Position numbers and translations under genes: made by a program. DNA of 64,000 nt from contig NC_037263.1 of assembly GCF_000002425.4 (NCBI RefSeq), forward strand, positions 10,277,269 through 10,341,268, written 5' to 3'. Positions 34,489 to 48,273 of the stretch are shown here, in pieces (position 1 is the stretch's first letter; every line of letters starts with the position of its first letter). The stretch comes from Physcomitrium patens. Lineage: Eukaryota; Streptophyta; Bryopsida; Funariales; Funariaceae. The notes under the pieces are model-generated. The model ran no database searches. It was not told the DNA's origin and was given only the letters and a program-made list of their open reading frames with translations.

Positions 34489-36965
34489 TCAAGAAGTTGT
34501 ATAGTTGAAGGAAGTAAGTAGATCAATCTTACAATCAAATTCAAGACGTTTTGTTTCTATAAGTACAACCAAGACAAGGATTAATATGCATAGGAATTTT
34601 GATGGAACAAGATCAAAATTTTGAAGATTTTTGCAATAAGTCAAGTTCTATCTAAGATTGCATTCCTTCTAATACTTTAATGGATTTATTTAAGTTGGAT
34701 TCATAGGCACACTTTTATCTGAAAGTGCTCTCTCTTGGTTTGCACCTTTGATAAAAAAAAAGATTCACAATTTCTATATAATTTGAATTTATTCTTAGAA
34801 GTATTTATGCCTATATTTAGAGAAAGTGATTGAAAAAAAGTAGTAGAGACCAAGCTCTTATCTTTATGACAATGATCATAGTCAACTACCATATATGTTG
34901 TTAAATTTCAAAACCTTGCAATGTCGACTTGAATGACAAAGCTCTTATCAATGAATTTTGATATGAATTTATGGACAATGTCAAAGATTTATTATTAACA
35001 ATATCAAAAGTAAAATCTTTGAAATAATTTATTACTCAAGCCATTACATGCTATAATTCATTATTTAAAAGGCATCAAGAACAAAGATTTGGCTGAAAAA
35101 AAACAAATCAAGTAGTGATGATAACTCTTAAGTTTTTAGAAACTTATTTATTAAGGCCTGAACTAATGCAAATTGATATGGTATGTTTTAAATTTCTTAC
35201 TAAGAAAAAAAAAGTCATGTCATCGGCAAAAAGATTTGTACTTATATTGTAGAAAATCCAAGCACACTACTCAATATTATCTAAAGAAGCAATGCATTCA
35301 CAAAATAAGGAATGTGGTTGCCAAAGACAACAATGTATCAAAAAAAAAGTCTTTCTAGTTACAATAGATATTGTAGAAGTAGAATTTTATACAACTCCTA
35401 ATAAAGATCTTATTCTCTCTTCTAGTCCTTCATCTTATTTTACAATAGAAGTTTATTTAGGATCAAAAAATTACAAAGTCTTAATCTTATTAGATTTAAT
35501 AGCCTTAATATATTTATTTGACAAAAACTTTGTTAAAATATAAGATATATCTTTAGTTAAGAAAATCAAATCTTTGCATGTAGAAGTAATAGATGGTCGT
35601 CTATTATCTTTTAGAGATATTATGCATGAAATTATTCTAATAGAAATAACAACTAGTGGTCATAATATTTTAGTAATATTTAATGTAATTAGATTTCTTT
35701 ATAATTCAATTAATTTAAGATTATTGTCGTTAGAAAGATATAATTTTTAGAGAGATTGAATTTCTTGTAATCTCAATTTTTTCTATAGTTTAGCTCAAGA
35801 TTCTACTAAACAAGTATAAACCTATAAGACAAATACATCCAAATCATTATTGGTAGGCACAAAAACTTTCATGCATGCTGCAAAAAAAGGGTCAACTTTT
35901 GTTATATGTGCCATACCTATTGTTAATGGAGAAAAGATTTCAAGTGGCATTCTAAGCCAATACTAAGATTATCAAGATGTTTGTGAAAAAAAGAATGCAA
36001 ATATTTCTTTAAAATATCATTCTTATGATTATTCTATCAATCATCAAGAAGAAACTCAACCACTATTTGGACTAATTTATAACCTATCACAAAACAAGTT
36101 GACTACACTCAAAGTATATATTGATGAGAATTTGGCTAAGAACTTTATATGCCATTGTAAATTTCTAACCAGGGCTCTTGTCTTATTTGTGAAGAAAAAA
36201 GATGAATCTCTATAGATATATGTAGACTATTGAGGATTCAACAAGCTTACTATCAAGTATAAGTACCTTCTATCCTTGATTTTGAAACTTTTTAATCAAT
36301 TAAATTAAGCAAAGATCTATATAAAAATAATTCTATAAAGAAAATATAATTTTGTACGCATTAAAGAAGGAGACAAATGAAAAAGTATATTTTAAACTAA
36401 GTATGGGCATTTTGAATATATGCCATGTCTTTTGGATTTATAAATGAATAAGTTATTTTTTAACATCTAATGAATGATATCTTTTGTGAATTTCTTCATA
36501 ATTAGATTATCTATTATTTAGATGACATCTTAATCTATTCTAAGAATATAAAAGAATATGAAATTCATATTCGTTGTATGGTATAAAAATTAAGGGATGC
36601 ATAATTATATGCTAAGATGAAAAGTATGTATTTCATACTACTCAAGTTGATTTTTTTAAAATACATCATTTCAAACAATGGACTTATGATAGATCTTAAG
36701 AAGGTGTAAATTATCATAGATTAAAAGATTTCAAAATTAGTTAGAAATGTGTAATATTTTTTGAAATTTTCCAATTATTATTAGATTTTTATCAAGAACT
36801 TTTTTCAAGTTACAGCTCCTCTTACGTTCTTAACATGTAAAGTCAAACTTGAGAAGAGTAAGAAAGTTGAAACATCTTTTAAAGCCTTAAAAACAACATT
36901 TATTTTTTGCACCAATCTTGTATTGCATCAACTTTTGAAAGGTATTTTTTATAGAAACAAATTTG
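34489..36965 (+). pseudogene. A' gag, protease and RT relic
   Basis: The NFDGTRSKF capsid block, a CRKSKHTTQYYLKK zinc-knuckle relic (about 35235), and protease and RT segments all follow A in order, ending at the start of RNase H (FYRNKFEY-like). Very AT-rich and broken. Confidence 0.75.
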
Positions 36966-37959
36966 AATACAATTAATAGCTCTAATGATTAATTATAATT
37001 ATTTATGTAATTTTAAACATATTTTTATTAATTTTTATACTAATATGATTAACTTATGGATCCAAATTAGTTTTTTTTAATTAATTATGACTTTAATTTT
37101 ATTTTTAGGTTATTAATTAGATAGATACTTCTAATTATTAGATTTAGTGATTTTTTAAAACTCTAAAAATAGTAAGTTTAAAAGGTCTATGATTTTTTTT
37201 CTTGATTTGATTTAAATTTTCTTTTAGCTCTTAAATTAGAATTTTAGTAGAATTTTTTTTTAAGTATTAGAAAATATATATTGAATTAATCTACAATCTT
37301 AGTTTTCAACCTCAAGACTAATTTTTAATTTTACTATGGTTAAAAAATCCCTTAAGTCTAATTATTCTATCTTCTTATTTAATTTTAAAGATTTTTATAA
37401 GCTTAAATTTCATGCCGCAATTTAAATAGATTAAAAATATAATGTATAATTATTAAATTAATGATGATTTCTAGAAGATGGAGGTGAACTAATTGTTGTG
37501 GTGTAATATCTTCTTTTAGTAATTTTAATCACTATTTAAAGTTAAAAATTGGAAAAAAAGAAAAAAATCACAAGTGTATTAATTCAAGGCCAAATTGCAA
37601 TTGGATCTTGGATTTGCTAAGAGTTCATGTTTAAGGGAGTTTAAATTGAAGATTGGTGATTGTGATGGCTTTGATAGCAAGAATCCTTATTGATCTCCAA
37701 GTAGATTGATTAAAATTAGAATTATAGTTGAAACTTACATCTAAATTAGCAAATTAATTGATTTTTATGATTTAGAACTCGGAATTGGGCTTGTGAATAT
37801 TCAAAATTAGGATAGAATGTGATTTAGAAACAATGGAAGTATTATTTTTGCCAAAAAGGTGCTAATTCTTGAGTTACAGGTATTTTCATCCTTAAATTCG
37901 GAATTAGGCTTACAGTGATTGTGAACCCTTGATCTTGGTTAGGGATTTTTTGATTTGGA

Positions 37960-38130
37960 TGGTAGAGATGTGGCCGCCACCTTTGGGCCTCCTCCCACCT
38001 ACTTAAGAGGGCTTAGGTGGTTGAGTTTTCTCTCTCTTTTTCCTCTTTTGTGAGGCAAAGCCTTATCAAATTGTTTCTAGGCTTTTAATTGAAGGAATTT
38101 TCTCCCACCTTATCACCACCCCGATTTTTT
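37960..38130. other. GC-richer patch within F's presumed LTR
   Basis: The patch GATGTGGCCGCCACCTTTGG to ACTTAAGAGGGCTTAGG is followed by a pyrimidine-rich CTCTCTCTTTTTCCTCTTTT run. It could be a promoter/R-region of the LTR; this is a guess from composition. Confidence 0.3.
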
Positions 38131-39474
38131 CTTTCTCAGACACTCAATTTTTTATGCTTTAAGTAATATTTGGTACTCACCTTCTTCTAGTTATTAGCTT
38201 TTCAATGACATAAGCTACGAGAAATTTGAAGCTTGGGCGGATTTTTGGCAAATTTTCAAGTGGTAGGGAGTTAATTGCCGTTGGCAATATAAGAGCATCA
38301 ACTTCAAAAATTTATAACTTGGTGACCTCAACTTAAATATGATTTGCTATTTTGAATACAATTTTAAGTCTAATTTATAAGAAAATTTGAGTCTTCAACT
38401 TCCAAGTTACATCGAATTTTTGATGATTTTTAAAGTGAAGATGGATCTGCTGCCTTGGCAGTTTAAAATAATTAATTTTGGAAAAAAAATAGCTTAATAC
38501 CTACTGATGTTTTTTTATTGAATTTTTTTTAGAAAAAAATCTTGCTAAGTTTTGTTTTAGGAAAAATTAGTATTGTTAAATTTGAATCACTAACCAACTT
38601 TTAGTGAATTTTTAAGTAGAAGATGGTCTGCTTCCAAGGCAGCTCAAGTGGCTCTACTTGGAAAAAACCATATTTCAAGCATTTCAAGTCGGATTGCCAC
38701 AAGATTTAGAAAGGTAGAAGTATGTTAAAGTTAACTTTGATCACACTAAGTTTCACATACATTAGAATCTTAGGAAATTTTTGGTGAATTTTTTAGGGGC
38801 AAGGGTGGTTGCCTACAACTTAATATACTTAAGGTATGTTATTCTTTTTCTCTCTAATCATCCCCTAATTTCATTCTTTTAGCACCTAAACTGCTATATT
38901 AGTTTTTACTTATCTTATGATTAGTAATTAATTTTATTTAATAATTTTTAAGAACTTTTTCCTCATTCTAATAATCAATGATAAAATTTCATCTTTTTAT
39001 CCATCTTTATCTTTAAAAGATAAAAGAAAATAAAAATTAACCTTATTTTTTATTTTGACCCTTTATTTTTAATTATAATTTATAAATTTTAATTTTTATC
39101 TCTAATTTTTTATTGTAATTATTTTTAAATTCTTTAGTCAATATTTAATGATTAATTCTAACTTATTTTATTTTATTTTATTTTTATTCATAATTTTCAG
39201 AGTTTAAGTTCAATCAAGTAAATCTTAGAAGATAATTAACTTATTAGACTATAATATTTAAGAAATCATAAAAATTATATACTTGACTTATTGTATTTGG
39301 TTGAATTAATTATTATTATTATTATATTATTTTTTTATTTTTTATTTATTATTTGTTTATTTTTTAAGTACCTATATTGATTAATATTAAATTTTAATCT
39401 AAGTTATAATTGAATCAAATTAAATTTAAGTCAAGGAAAAAAAATTGATCCCATTTTGGTATGTTTGCCGGGAA

Positions 39475-40283
39475 TGTTCCTCTTGGTGTTTGTTGCTTGG
39501 AACATATTTATCTTAATTGTTGCAACTACTCATTTTCTTTTGCAATTATTTTGAGTTTTTGGTTCTTCTATTCTCTATCTTGTATTATTGTGGACTTCTT
39601 TGCTTGTTTTCTCAGAGTTGAAGTTGAAAATATTTTGAGGTCGTGATAGAAGGAGCATGGCATGAGATAAGTTTTCTATCCTTCTTTTAAGTTAACTTTC
39701 AATTCAAAATGTTTTTATTTCAAGTGGTGGTGAGGGAAAGAGCATGGTGGGATTTTCTATCTTTAAATATATTCTAAATTCCTTCTATCTTCTTATAGTA
39801 TAATTGGACAACATCCATTATACGACCCAAAAAAATTTTCACTCCACCCTTTTTTGTGAAAAGAACCTGGTGTGTTGTTGATAGGTGCTTTTTCAATTTA
39901 TAGTTGTTTTGTAGAAAGTGAAGTCGGATTAATGGAAGATATGACTTTCTTTTGTTGTTGAGCCTGTGCTTGTGAGATGTGATGACTTCCATAAGGCAAA
40001 ATTGAAAGCAATAGGTTGCCTTACATGTTATTCTTTTCTTCATCCATCAAGATTTTTGTCGTTCAGCTTTCATAACAACATTGATAGAAAATTAAAAAGA
40101 ATTTTTCTCCCTAGTTTGGAAATTACTAGTGGAAGTGTGGAAGTTGAAGGGTGACTCCACTTATCTATAGCTTGCACAAGGCTTAGATAGGCATTCATCT
40201 CCTACCATATATACTACATCCAAGTAAATGCAATATTTCTTTTGTGAAAACATAATTTACATAACTATTGAAGTAAGTAGCAA

Positions 40284-40318
<35 letters not shown>

Positions 40319-40828
40319 CTTGGCTTTTAATTAGAATAGCAATCGGATTATTTAATTAAGAGTTAATTCTTCCATGTGCCACATTGTAGACGAATGGAAG
40401 TAAAGTGAGGTTCTACTCAACACTAAGAAAGCTAGCTCCAAGCCCTTTAGTGATCTTCTTCTATTCTTTGGTATTAATTCACTTAAAGAATTAGGGGGTG
40501 AAAAGCTAGATTGAAGCCAATGTTGTTCCATGTTGTAAAGTAGCGAGCTCCTTAAGAAAAAGAGAGTGACTAAATGATTGTGTATGAGACAAGATCAATT
40601 ATTCCTTCTCTTTCAAAGTAAATCACCACTTAGATAAGAACAAATTGGAGACAATAAAAGTTACATGTGTGGTATCTTGAAGCCTTTAGGATACTATATG
40701 CATCAATCTACTAGATTACATCCAAACCTAGTCTTATCAATAGAGAATTCTAAGTAACTACTAAAAAAGACAACTACTAGGTTTAAAATTTCCATCAATT
40801 AAATCCAAATAAAATCAAGTCAACTCGA
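39475..40828. other. F leader region, no clear frame
   Basis: Non-coding sequence between the primer site and gag, containing an (AATA)n microsatellite at about 40282-40318. Small open frames here lack any family signature. Confidence 0.4.
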
Positions 40829-40834
40829 GGGATA

Positions 40835-43148
40835 CATGGAAGTCCAGTTAGTAGATAGAATAGAATTAGATTTAGATATTATGGACCAATGTGAAGAAGG
40901 GATATTAAAACCATTGCATCTTGATCTAAAGGTAGTTCAAGAAGAGTAGAGGTGTAGATCTATTTCACCTCCAATAGATCATGGAGGTGTACCACCTCCA
41001 ATAGATCATGGAGGTATACCACCTCCAAATCCTATACCTAAAAATTCCTAGGTTTTATTAAGAAGATTGCATATTGTAATACGAGTGAATTTATAAGCTG
41101 CACCTATGCCACTAAACATACCTACTTTTAGGAATACAAGAGATAAAAATCCATTTGCACATGTAGAGAGGTTCTTACGATTACTTATTACATGTTTGAT
41201 GACGGACTTTAGATACTATTTGATATGATTTTCTAACATATTAAAAGATGTAGCCTAGGAATGATATAGGAATAATCCTCTTAACACCTTTATGGTTTTA
41301 GACATGTTCATGAGAGTATTCTTGAAATAATTTAGGCTAGCGATAGGGCAAAGTAATGCTCTCAGAGCCTTATCTGCCTTAAAGGAAGGAAATGGTAAAG
41401 AAATCACTGCTTACATTAGATAATTTGAATTAATATTTACTAGATTCATTGATAAATTTCTCACTAATAATACCTTAATCTATTTCTTTATTTAAATATT
41501 TAATAATAAAGGTACCATTAAAAAAATCTAAAAAGACCGCCCCATAATTTTAGCAGATGCTAAAAAAATTGCTAAAATAATAGAAAAAAATAATAAGGAA
41601 AAGAAAAGGATGTAGAAGAAGGAAGATCAAAGAATCTCTAATTTTATACCAATCCATGCTCAAAACATATAAACCATTTAATAACCATTGCATAATTCTA
41701 CTAGTCCTTATTTCTATTTAGAAGGGTATTTTCTACCGCCTTTAGATATTAGAGTACCACCTATCCTTTCAAAGATAATATATCTAGAAGAAAAGATAAG
41801 GTAGAAGGAAGAAATTAAGAATGACAGTCATCAAATCCAATAAAGTTTCCAAAATCAAATTTTTTAATAAATTAAAATGATGATAGAGTAGATATCTTTG
41901 TTAGTAAAAAAAAAAATAGAATCTCAACCAAGTGCTACTACCTATAGAGTCTGTTAGGCATGCCTCAAGTTTTTAGTGTACTAATTATAGTCAATCTGGC
42001 CATATTAGATAATTCTACATAATAATTTCTAAAGAACAATAATAACTTTGAAGAAAAAAATTTGTTGTTCCTCCACATAGAAACAAAATCAATGTTGGAT
42101 CTATCATTCAATAAAAATATTATGATTCATCCAATCAAGATCTTAGGAATTAATTGAAGCAAAGGTATAAGATTCATAATCTTTGTAGTAAGAGCCATGC
42201 ACCTGATAACTATTGGATAGAAAATCGAGTAATTTGCAATAATCTAAAGCCCTCAAATTCATTTTATGATTATCAAAACAATAGATAGATTCAACATCCT
42301 CCTTTTTGTCAATAAACAACTTGTGGCATAATTCCATTAAATGAAATCTGTGGTCAAATTCAACACAATCTTTAAAATAATAGTCAACTTAGCCAAGATT
42401 TTGATTTTTAGAAACTTTAGTTGAATTCATAACTACACAACCTCAAATTTGAAGTGACCAAGGTCAATCCTCTTTCTCATATTCTAATTTTATAATGCAT
42501 GAGCTACGAGTCAAAGAAAAAGATTTAACAATGGAAGTTCTTACTTTGGCAGTTATGATTAGGTTAAAAATTACCAATCAAAACCCGACAGCCATAGAAG
42601 ACACTTTATTGGAGGACTCTCCACATCTATCTGAGTTGGATAGGAAAATTAAAATTACAATAAAAGATATTAAAGAAATTGAGGTTCTACCATGGAAATT
42701 AGAACATGAGACAAGAGAATTACTATGTCAAATTGAAGATGGGACTAAAATATAAAAGGAGTCAATTGAAAGAAATTGGAAAGAATCTAGAGTTTTTGAT
42801 GTGGTAGAAAATCTATTATATAGACAGATTAGAAAATTGGTAGATAAATCTTATGAATTTTTGGCTAATTTGAAAAAATCAAAGTAGACATCATCAAAGG
42901 TCAATTACTAGAGGTCTCTTCATTATTGAGAAAGGTACTTAAGCAAAGTATTTCAATTAGGAGGCACTAGAGGTCCAAGGTCATGATTGCCACTAGTATT
43001 CAGACATCCAAAATTCTATATGATATAAAAGCAATAGAAATAAAGGTCTTATTGATAGACAAGATTCTATCTAAGATCTTCGTAGATGGAGGTAGTAACT
43101 TAAATATCATGCTATTATAAACCATGAAAAAATTAGGTTTGAATATGA
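40835..43148 (+). pseudogene. F gag and protease relic
   Basis: The gag starts near 40835 (MEVQLVDRIELDLD). A 27-bp tandem repeat at about 40969-41023 encodes a PPPIDHGG-type repeat. Capsid-like segments include PFAHVERFLRLL and LRALSALKEGNGKEITAYI. A protease segment, DKILSKIFVDGGSNLNIM (D-G-G), is near 43060-43110. Broken. Confidence 0.6.
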
Positions 43149-43333
43149 CAACAGATACATTAGTCTTTACTATGGTTGTTGTTTTGTCACAAATGGGAGC
43201 AGATGACAAGCTCTACTTGATAGCTTTTTATTCTAAAAAAAATATATAATTAAAATTAACTATGAGATCTACAACAAAGAACTTCTTACAATCATAGGTT
43301 CATTTCTAAAATAGCATTATTATCTAAAAGAAA
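43149..43333 (+). pseudogene. A' RNase H segment
   Basis: VLSQMGADDKLYLIAFYSKK and the following EIYNKELLTII-type block match A RNase H. It is cut by A2 on its right. Confidence 0.7.
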
Positions 43334-46300
43334 AAGTCTAATGCATCTATTTCTATAAAAGAGATGTTAGAAAAATTGACACAATACAAAATTGGTACAA
43401 AAATAAATGTTATCTTTAAAACTTCAAACAATATTTCAACTTTTTTACTCTATACAATTTTTCCTTTACATGTCACATGTATAAGAAGAGTCATAATTTG
43501 AAAACATTTCTTGATAAAGATTTGATAATAATTGGCAAATCCCAAAAAATATTGCACACCTCTGATTGTTTTAGAGATCTTTCAATCCATGAAAGTGTGA
43601 ACCTTCTTAGGATCTATTATTAATTTTTTTTTGGAAATAATATATCCTAAGAAATCAACTTAAATAGTGTAGAATATACACTTTTCCATCTTGACATATA
43701 ATCTTGTATCTCTAAGTTTTTGTAATATATGATGAACATGAATGTTGTGTAAATAACAAAAAACAAAATAATCAAGAAATTCACAAAAAATATCATTCAT
43801 AAAATGTTGAAAAGCAACTAATATATTTGTGATTCCAAAATGCATGACATTATATTTGAAATGTCCATACCTAGTTTGAAAAGCAATCTTCTACTTATTT
43901 CCTTCTTTAATATGGACCATATTATGTGCTCTTCATTGATCTATTTTTTTCTAGATCTTTACTTGATTGAATTGGTCAAAAAGTCTTGAAATCAAAAATA
44001 GGGGATATCTATTCTTAATCGTGATCTTATTAAATCTTTAATAGTTTATACCCATCTACAAAGATCTATCATTTTTCTTCACAAATAAGATATGAGATCT
44101 TAATAGAGATTTCAAATGGCATATGAAGTTCTTAGCCAAGTTCTTGTCAATATATTCCTTTAGTATAGCCAACTCATTTTGTGATAAGCTGTAGATTGGT
44201 CCAAATGATAGTTGAGTTCTTTCTTATAGATCAATTGATTAATCATAGAATCAATTTTCTAAAAAAATATTTGTATTTTTTTTTCAAAAATGTCTTAGAA
44301 ATCTTGATATTGACAAAAAATATCATTTGACATCTTTCTACTATCAAAAATAGATGTAGCATCTATAGCAAAAGATGATCCTTCTTTTATTAAATGCATG
44401 AAAGCTCTTGCACCTACTAATAAGGATTTAGATGTACTAGACTTATTTATTCTTACTTCTCTATAAAAAATTTGAATTAAAGTATAAGAAAAGTTAAGAT
44501 TATAAGAAATCTAATCTATTTAAAGGTTATATTTTTATAATCTCAATAATCTTAAAATAATTGAAATAAAAGGAGATCTTATTACATTAAATATTACTAC
44601 TTTATTATGATCTTTAATTGCTACATCTAAAGAAATAGTTTCATGAGTAAAATCTTCAAAAGATAATCAATAATTATCTATGATTTTTATATGTACGGAT
44701 TTAGTTTTTTTGTCTAAAGGTATTTTTAGTTTTTTGACAAAGTCTTTATCTATAAAATAGGCTAAGACTCTTGAATCTAATAATATAAAGACTTTGTAAT
44801 TTTTAGGTCCTAAATACACATCTATTGTAAAATAAGATGAAGGATTTGAGGAGAGAATATGACCTTTACTAGGTATTGTACATGATTCCAACCACACGCT
44901 TTCTATTATAGCTAGAGAAATTTATTTTTCAATACATTGTCTTCTTTGGCAATCATGCTCCTCATTTTATAATTCCATTGCTTTTTTATATAATATTAAG
45001 CAATGTGCTTAGCTTCTCTATAATACAAGCATAAATTCTCTTAATAAGATCAAATTTTTTCTTACTTAGTGAAGGATTTAAAACATATTCTATCAATTTG
45101 TATTGGTTTCATCATTACTAAATAAGTTTCTAAAAACTTGAGAGCTGCCATTATTACTTGGCTTGTTCCTCTCCAACCAAGTCTTTATTCTTAATTCTTT
45201 TCAAATAATCAATTATTGCATGCAATAGCTTAAGTAATAAATTATTTCAAATATATTACTTTTGAAATTTTTAATAATACATCTTTGATGTTATCTTTCA
45301 ATCCATATCAAAATTGATTGATGAAGTCTTTATCATTCCAATCCACATTGCAAGGAAGATTTTGGATTCAACAACATATATGGTGGCTAATTGTGATTCT
45401 TCTTGTGAAGATAAGAACTTGGTCTCTACTATTTTTTCTCAATCACTTTCTCCAAATATAGCTGTAAATACTTCTAAGAATAAATTCAGATCATAAAAGA
45501 ATCATGAATCATTTTCCATCAAAGGTGCAAACCAAAAGAAAGCACTACTAGATAGAAGTGCACCTATGAACCCAACTTGAGTAAATCCATGAAGATATTG
45601 GAAGAAATGCAATCTTAGATAAAGCTCAATTTGGTGTAAAAATCTTCGAAATTTTGATCTTGTTCCATCAAAGTTATTGGGCATATTAATCCATGTCCCT
45701 ATTGTACTTATAGAAGAAAATTTCTTATATTTGGTTGTAAGGTTGATCTACTTACTTCTTCTAAGTGCACAATTTCTTGACATAGATTCTAAAATTTTTT
45801 TTATATGCTCAGAGTTAGTGTTTCCATGGTTGGTGCTTGTGATGTGTGAAATTTTTACTATAAGAATGTTGATATGTTTGTGAAGATCTATAATAGTTGC
45901 TAATCTATTCTTACTTCTATCAAGTGTAGCATTTATAATTTTTTCTTCCATTTCAAATAATTTAACAAAACTTTAAGTCAAATTAAAGGAAGATAATATG
46001 TAAATTATAATGTCAAATAAAAATTTCTATAAAAAAGGATAATCCACTCTTTTTAAGAAAAAAATCAGTGTTAGAAAATCAAACAATTTGTTTAAAAGTA
46101 GATAATTTATAACCTTCAAAATACAAGAATAGAAGTGGAATAATTTACTTACTTTTAAAACAAGACAAAAACAATATGTTAGTACTCTTATCAAACTATC
46201 AAGGATATAAATCTTGAAGAAAGAAATCTTCAATACACTCTTATGTCATTCAAAAAAACTAAAAAATTACTAAAGGGGGTAGTATATTAAACTAAAATGG

Positions 46301-46447
46301 CTATTACTATAGACAAGAAGACTAGAAAGTCTTAAAATAAGACTAATGATTAGAAAGGCATATGACAAGAGTAAAATTAATCCACTTTTAAATATTTCTA
46401 TTTAATTATATGAATGATTATTGGAATAACTATATATATTTGTGATA
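43334..46447 (-). mobile_element. A2: inverted A-family fragment inside A'
   Basis: On the minus strand: LTR (46196-46447), leader with GGATTA motifs, gag (about 45950-45050), protease (LLDSRVLAYFIDK, near 44740-44800), RT (about 44200-43480) and the first RNase H codons. A clean LTR edge (TATCACA) abuts A' sequence at 46448. It meets A' RNase H head to head at nearly the same point of the two elements. It is partial and broken. Confidence 0.7.
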
Positions 46448-47694
46448 GTGAATTAAGTTTTAGAATAATATTTAATGTGTATCATCAACTATCATTAGAA
46501 TGATTAGACAATTATTTTGCCATTGACACAATTTGCATACAATAATTCAGTACATTCTTTTATTCAATAAATACCTTTCTTTGTCAATTATGGTTATCAT
46601 CCATAATTTGATATTTTTGACTTTTCAAAAGTTGATACGTTTACAGCAGAAGATTTGACAAATTATTTATCAAAGTTACATGCAATAATGAAGACGTAGT
46701 TAAAGAAAGCTCAAAAATGACAAAAGATCATTGCAGATGCCTATTGCAAGGAACAACTATAATTCATTATAGGTGACAAGGTATGGCTACTTTGTTGCAA
46801 TATGAAGACTACTCATCATTGTGACAAATTGGACTATTATAGGTTTAGATCTTTTTTTATTTATGAACAAGTCAATCTTATTGCTTATCAATTACATCTA
46901 TTGGAGTCTATGAAGATCTATCTCATATTCCATATATTTTTCTTTGAGCCATATAAGATAGTGAATATCTTTGGAAGAAGACAAATGCCACCTTTTCTTA
47001 TTGAAGTGGATAATAATCAAAAATTTGAGGTAGTAGAAATCTTAGATTCATAGTGCTTGCGAAATAGATTTGAATATCTTATTTATTGGCATAGATATGA
47101 TATTAAAGAATGCACATGGGAGCTAGCAAAAAATCTTATAAATGCAACATAGAAGGTTGAGGCTTTTTATTGATGACATCCATCAAAATTAAGATGAAGA
47201 ATAACAAATCTTTGTTATAAAAAAAAAAAAACTCTAAAAAATATAGTATTCTATCTTCTATTCTTATTTGTAATTTTTATATATTTGTGACATTAAAAAA
47301 ATGGAGAACCAACAACCAACAGATTCAACTCAAGAATTATCATTTATTGACTTATTAAATAAAACATTACAATTGCTACAACCTTCAAAATGATGTAATT
47401 GAGATAAAGATCCTCAAAAATGACATGTCTTTTCTTGAATAGATAACAAGATACAATGTGTTTGATATCATGATCTTAAAAGAGACTCCCAATTTTATTG
47501 ACAATGTTTCAAATGTTTTATTTGAATGAAGTTATGAAGGCCTCAACAATAATCCAATAATAGGGTGGTCTTCTTGCCTCGATATGAGATACTATCAATG
47601 GATGAGAAGACCTATCAACCATCTTTGAAAAGAACAAAGGTCAGAGTATGTAGCAAACATAATTTGTTGCATCTTAGATTTCTTCAACATATGA
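46448..47694 (+). pseudogene. A' integrase tail, chromodomain and extra 3' frame
   Basis: The integrase tail (FTPFFVNYGYHP-like) runs to a chromodomain relic at about 46985-47170 (FEVVEILDS, W, DI-E-TWEL). The extra small frame follows at 47301-47694 with the same start and same FFNI-like end as in A. Broken. Confidence 0.75.
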
Positions 47695-47735
47695 TGATTG
47701 CTTCTTATTAAATTCATCCTTAAAAGAGAGGATAA

Positions 47736-48268
47736 TGTCACAAATATATATGTATATATATATTTATTTATTTATTTATTTATTTTAATATTTAATTATA
47801 TAATTGATTAAAGTAAATAAAAATAGATTTATTTCATAATATATTCTAAAAAAGCTTCTTAAAAGCTTCATAGATGTTGTTTTGACTTTACATGTACTTT
47901 TAGTTGATTAATAGATTAGAAACTTGATCAATAAGTCAATCACATATTGATAGCTTGAAAAATAAGCAAAGTATGTGGTGCAAGTTAAGATATGTGTCTT
48001 GCAAAGTCAACAAATTTTGGAGGTTTTATAAGATATTACGACATAGTTCCTAGTTAAGAACATATAAAGAGGTAAGAGTGAAGCTTTTTTCACTCTTGTC
48101 ATTGCCTTTCTAGTCTTTAGTCTTGTTTCAAGACTTTCTAGTCTTCTTCTCTTTGGCAATAGCCATTCTAGTTTAATACTATATCATCTTTGAGTGATTT
48201 TTTTAGTCTTTTCAAGTAACACAAGAGTATACTGATATTTTAGTTTTTTGAGGTTCATGTCCTTGACA
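47736..48268 (+). repeat. A' 3' LTR
   Basis: It starts TGTCACAAATATATATG after the purine-rich TTAAAAGAGAGGATAA and ends CCTTGACA, followed by AGTCA (48269-48273). It is 533 bp and contains TA and ATTT microsatellite runs. Confidence 0.85.
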
Positions 48269-48273
48269 AGTCA

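Larger units (their letters stand above)
36966..43148 (+). mobile_element. F: tRNA-Asp-primed Ty3/gypsy fragment inside A' RNase H
   Basis: A' RNase H stops near 36965 (GAAACAAAT) and resumes near 43149 (AACAGATACATTAG), so the sequence between is an insertion. A long, mostly non-coding left part (36966 to about 39445, possibly an LTR with a GC-richer core at 37960-38130) is followed by TGGTATGTTTGCCGGGAA (39457-39474), a tRNA-Asp-type primer site. Gag and protease relics follow, then the element ends without RT. No second LTR is visible. Broken. Confidence 0.5.
24338..48268 (+). mobile_element. A': old A-family chromovirus holding four other elements
   Basis: 5' LTR 24338-24918 and 3' LTR 47736-48268 are framed by AGTCA at 24333-24337 and 48269-48273, which makes the whole 23.9 kb one insertion. 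A' segments in order: LTR, leader, gag start (24919-25336), [E 25337-34488 with D inside], gag to RT (34489 to about 36965), [F to about 43148], RNase H (43149-43333), [A2 43334-46447, inverted], integrase tail, chromodomain, extra small frame, LTR. The coding parts align with A but are strongly AT-shifted, with dozens of breaks. It is far older than A. Confidence 0.85.

Noticed and set aside
39461-39646. Hydrophobic small frame
   Set aside because: It overlaps the primer site and leader of F; its hydrophobicity follows from T-rich DNA.
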